DNA from: an uncultured Clostridia bacterium
Lineage (GTDB): Bacteria; Bacillota; Clostridia; Oscillospirales; CAG-272
Direction: 5' to 3'
DNA: 5,860 nucleotides
Assembly: GCA_904502055.1 (NCBI GenBank)
Contig: CAJGDZ010000109.1
Span: forward strand, 1 to 5,860
Below the pieces are notes generated by a model that had not been told where the DNA came from, ran no database searches, and was given only the letters and a program-made list of their open reading frames with translations. The position numbers and the translations under genes are program-made. Shown here piece by piece: positions 5,516 through 5,860 of the stretch. Within the stretch, counting starts at the first letter, position 1. Every line of letters starts with the position of its first letter.

Positions 5516-5556
5516 GCCGAATTTTAGGGAGGCGATTTTTTGTCGCAGAATTCGGC
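5516..5556 (+). other. 5'-terminal stem-loop in the ppdK leader
   Basis: GCCGAATT (5516-5523) and AATTCGGC (5549-5556) pair perfectly. Inside, GCGA / TCGC (5532-5535 with 5543-5546) forms a smaller stem with a T-rich loop. The outer stem begins within about two bases of the predicted transcription start, as in known 5' mRNA-stabilising stem-loops. A stabilising role is inferred. Confidence 0.5.
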
Positions 5557-5598
5557 AAGTTAAAAGGGAAATCTAATAATTTATGGAGGTTATAACAC

Positions 5599-5860
5599 AT
5601 GGCAAAGAAGTATTGTTATCTCTTCTCCGAGGGTAACGCATCTATGCGTGAGATCCTTGGTGGTAAGGGAGCTAACCTTGCAGAGATGACCCACATTGGT
5701 CTTCCTGTTCCCCAGGGCTTCACTATTTCTACAGAAGCCTGCACCCAGTACTATGAGGACGGCCGTCAGATCAACGATGACATCATGGCTGAAATCATGG
5801 AATACATTGTAAAGATGGAAGGCGTTACCGGCAAGAAGTTCGGTGACCTTGAAAATCCCC
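5599..5860 (+). CDS. ppdK: Pyruvate phosphate dikinase, N-terminal part (runs off window)
   Basis: PpdK reversibly converts pyruvate, ATP and phosphate to phosphoenolpyruvate, AMP and pyrophosphate in central carbon metabolism. Only the first 87 codons are present of a protein usually close to 870-880 residues. The start reads MAKKYCYLFSEGNASMREIL, followed by GGKGANLAEM at 21-30, LPVPQGFT at 35-42 and GKKFGD near the end. This matches the nucleotide-binding N-terminus of clostridial enzymes; Lys23 corresponds to ATP-contacting Lys22 of the Clostridium symbiosum enzyme. GGAGG lies nine bases upstream of the ATG. The gene faces away from the ECF-pth-mfd genes and has its own promoter. Many third codon positions are T (GGT, CTT, GTT, GCT), unlike the G/C-ending codons of mfd, which fits a highly expressed gene. 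Confidence 0.95.
   Translation, partial: MAKKYCYLFSEGNASMREILGGKGANLAEMTHIGLPVPQGFTISTEACTQYYEDGRQINDDIMAEIMEYIVKMEGVTGKKFGDLENP

Noticed and set aside
1..5860. CRISPR array, tRNA or rRNA genes, insertion sequence transposase
   Set aside because: No regularly spaced direct repeats, no tRNA-like cloverleaf with a T-loop motif, and no transposase frame were seen.

Overview
The window looks like chromosomal DNA from a low-GC-phylum Gram-positive bacterium of the class Clostridia, most likely an Oscillospirales-type gut anaerobe. This rests on the pyruvate phosphate dikinase N-terminus, the short N-terminal extension on Pth, the pth-mfd linkage typical of Firmicutes, the strong AGGAGG-type ribosome binding sites, and the style of the intergenic repeats. 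It is a family-level inference from protein and repeat style; there is no 16S rRNA or other marker here.

Layout from right to left on the minus strand: an ECF transporter S component (5298-4798) has its own near-perfect sigma-A promoter (TTGACA, 17 bp, TATAAT). A 350-bp palindromic intergenic element follows (about 4444-4797), then pth (4414-3767) and mfd (3770-156). pth and mfd overlap by 4 bases (ATGA) and are almost certainly co-transcribed. On the plus strand, facing away from these genes, ppdK begins at 5599 behind an extended -10 promoter and runs off the right edge after 87 codons. The 300 bp between the two divergent genes (5299-5598) hold both promoters, a short ECF leader with a terminator-like hairpin, and a ppdK leader with a 5' stem-loop.

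The functional mix is housekeeping: ribosome and peptidyl-tRNA recycling (Pth), transcription-coupled repair (Mfd), vitamin or cofactor uptake (ECF S component) and central PEP/pyruvate metabolism (PpdK). Nothing points to a defence island, phage or conjugative element.

The most interesting part is non-coding. The sequence between pth and the ECF gene is a large imperfect inverted repeat: outer ends TTTATCGGT / ACCGATAAA, several nested perfect hairpins and a two-hairpin core. A related copy in the opposite orientation fills the left edge of the window directly after the mfd stop codon (1-158). The two copies share a 42-base block with 38 identities, while their hairpin stems differ in sequence but stay self-complementary. 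This suggests a dispersed, structure-conserving repeat family (MITE-like or RNA-acting). Three open frames crossing it are best regarded as spurious.
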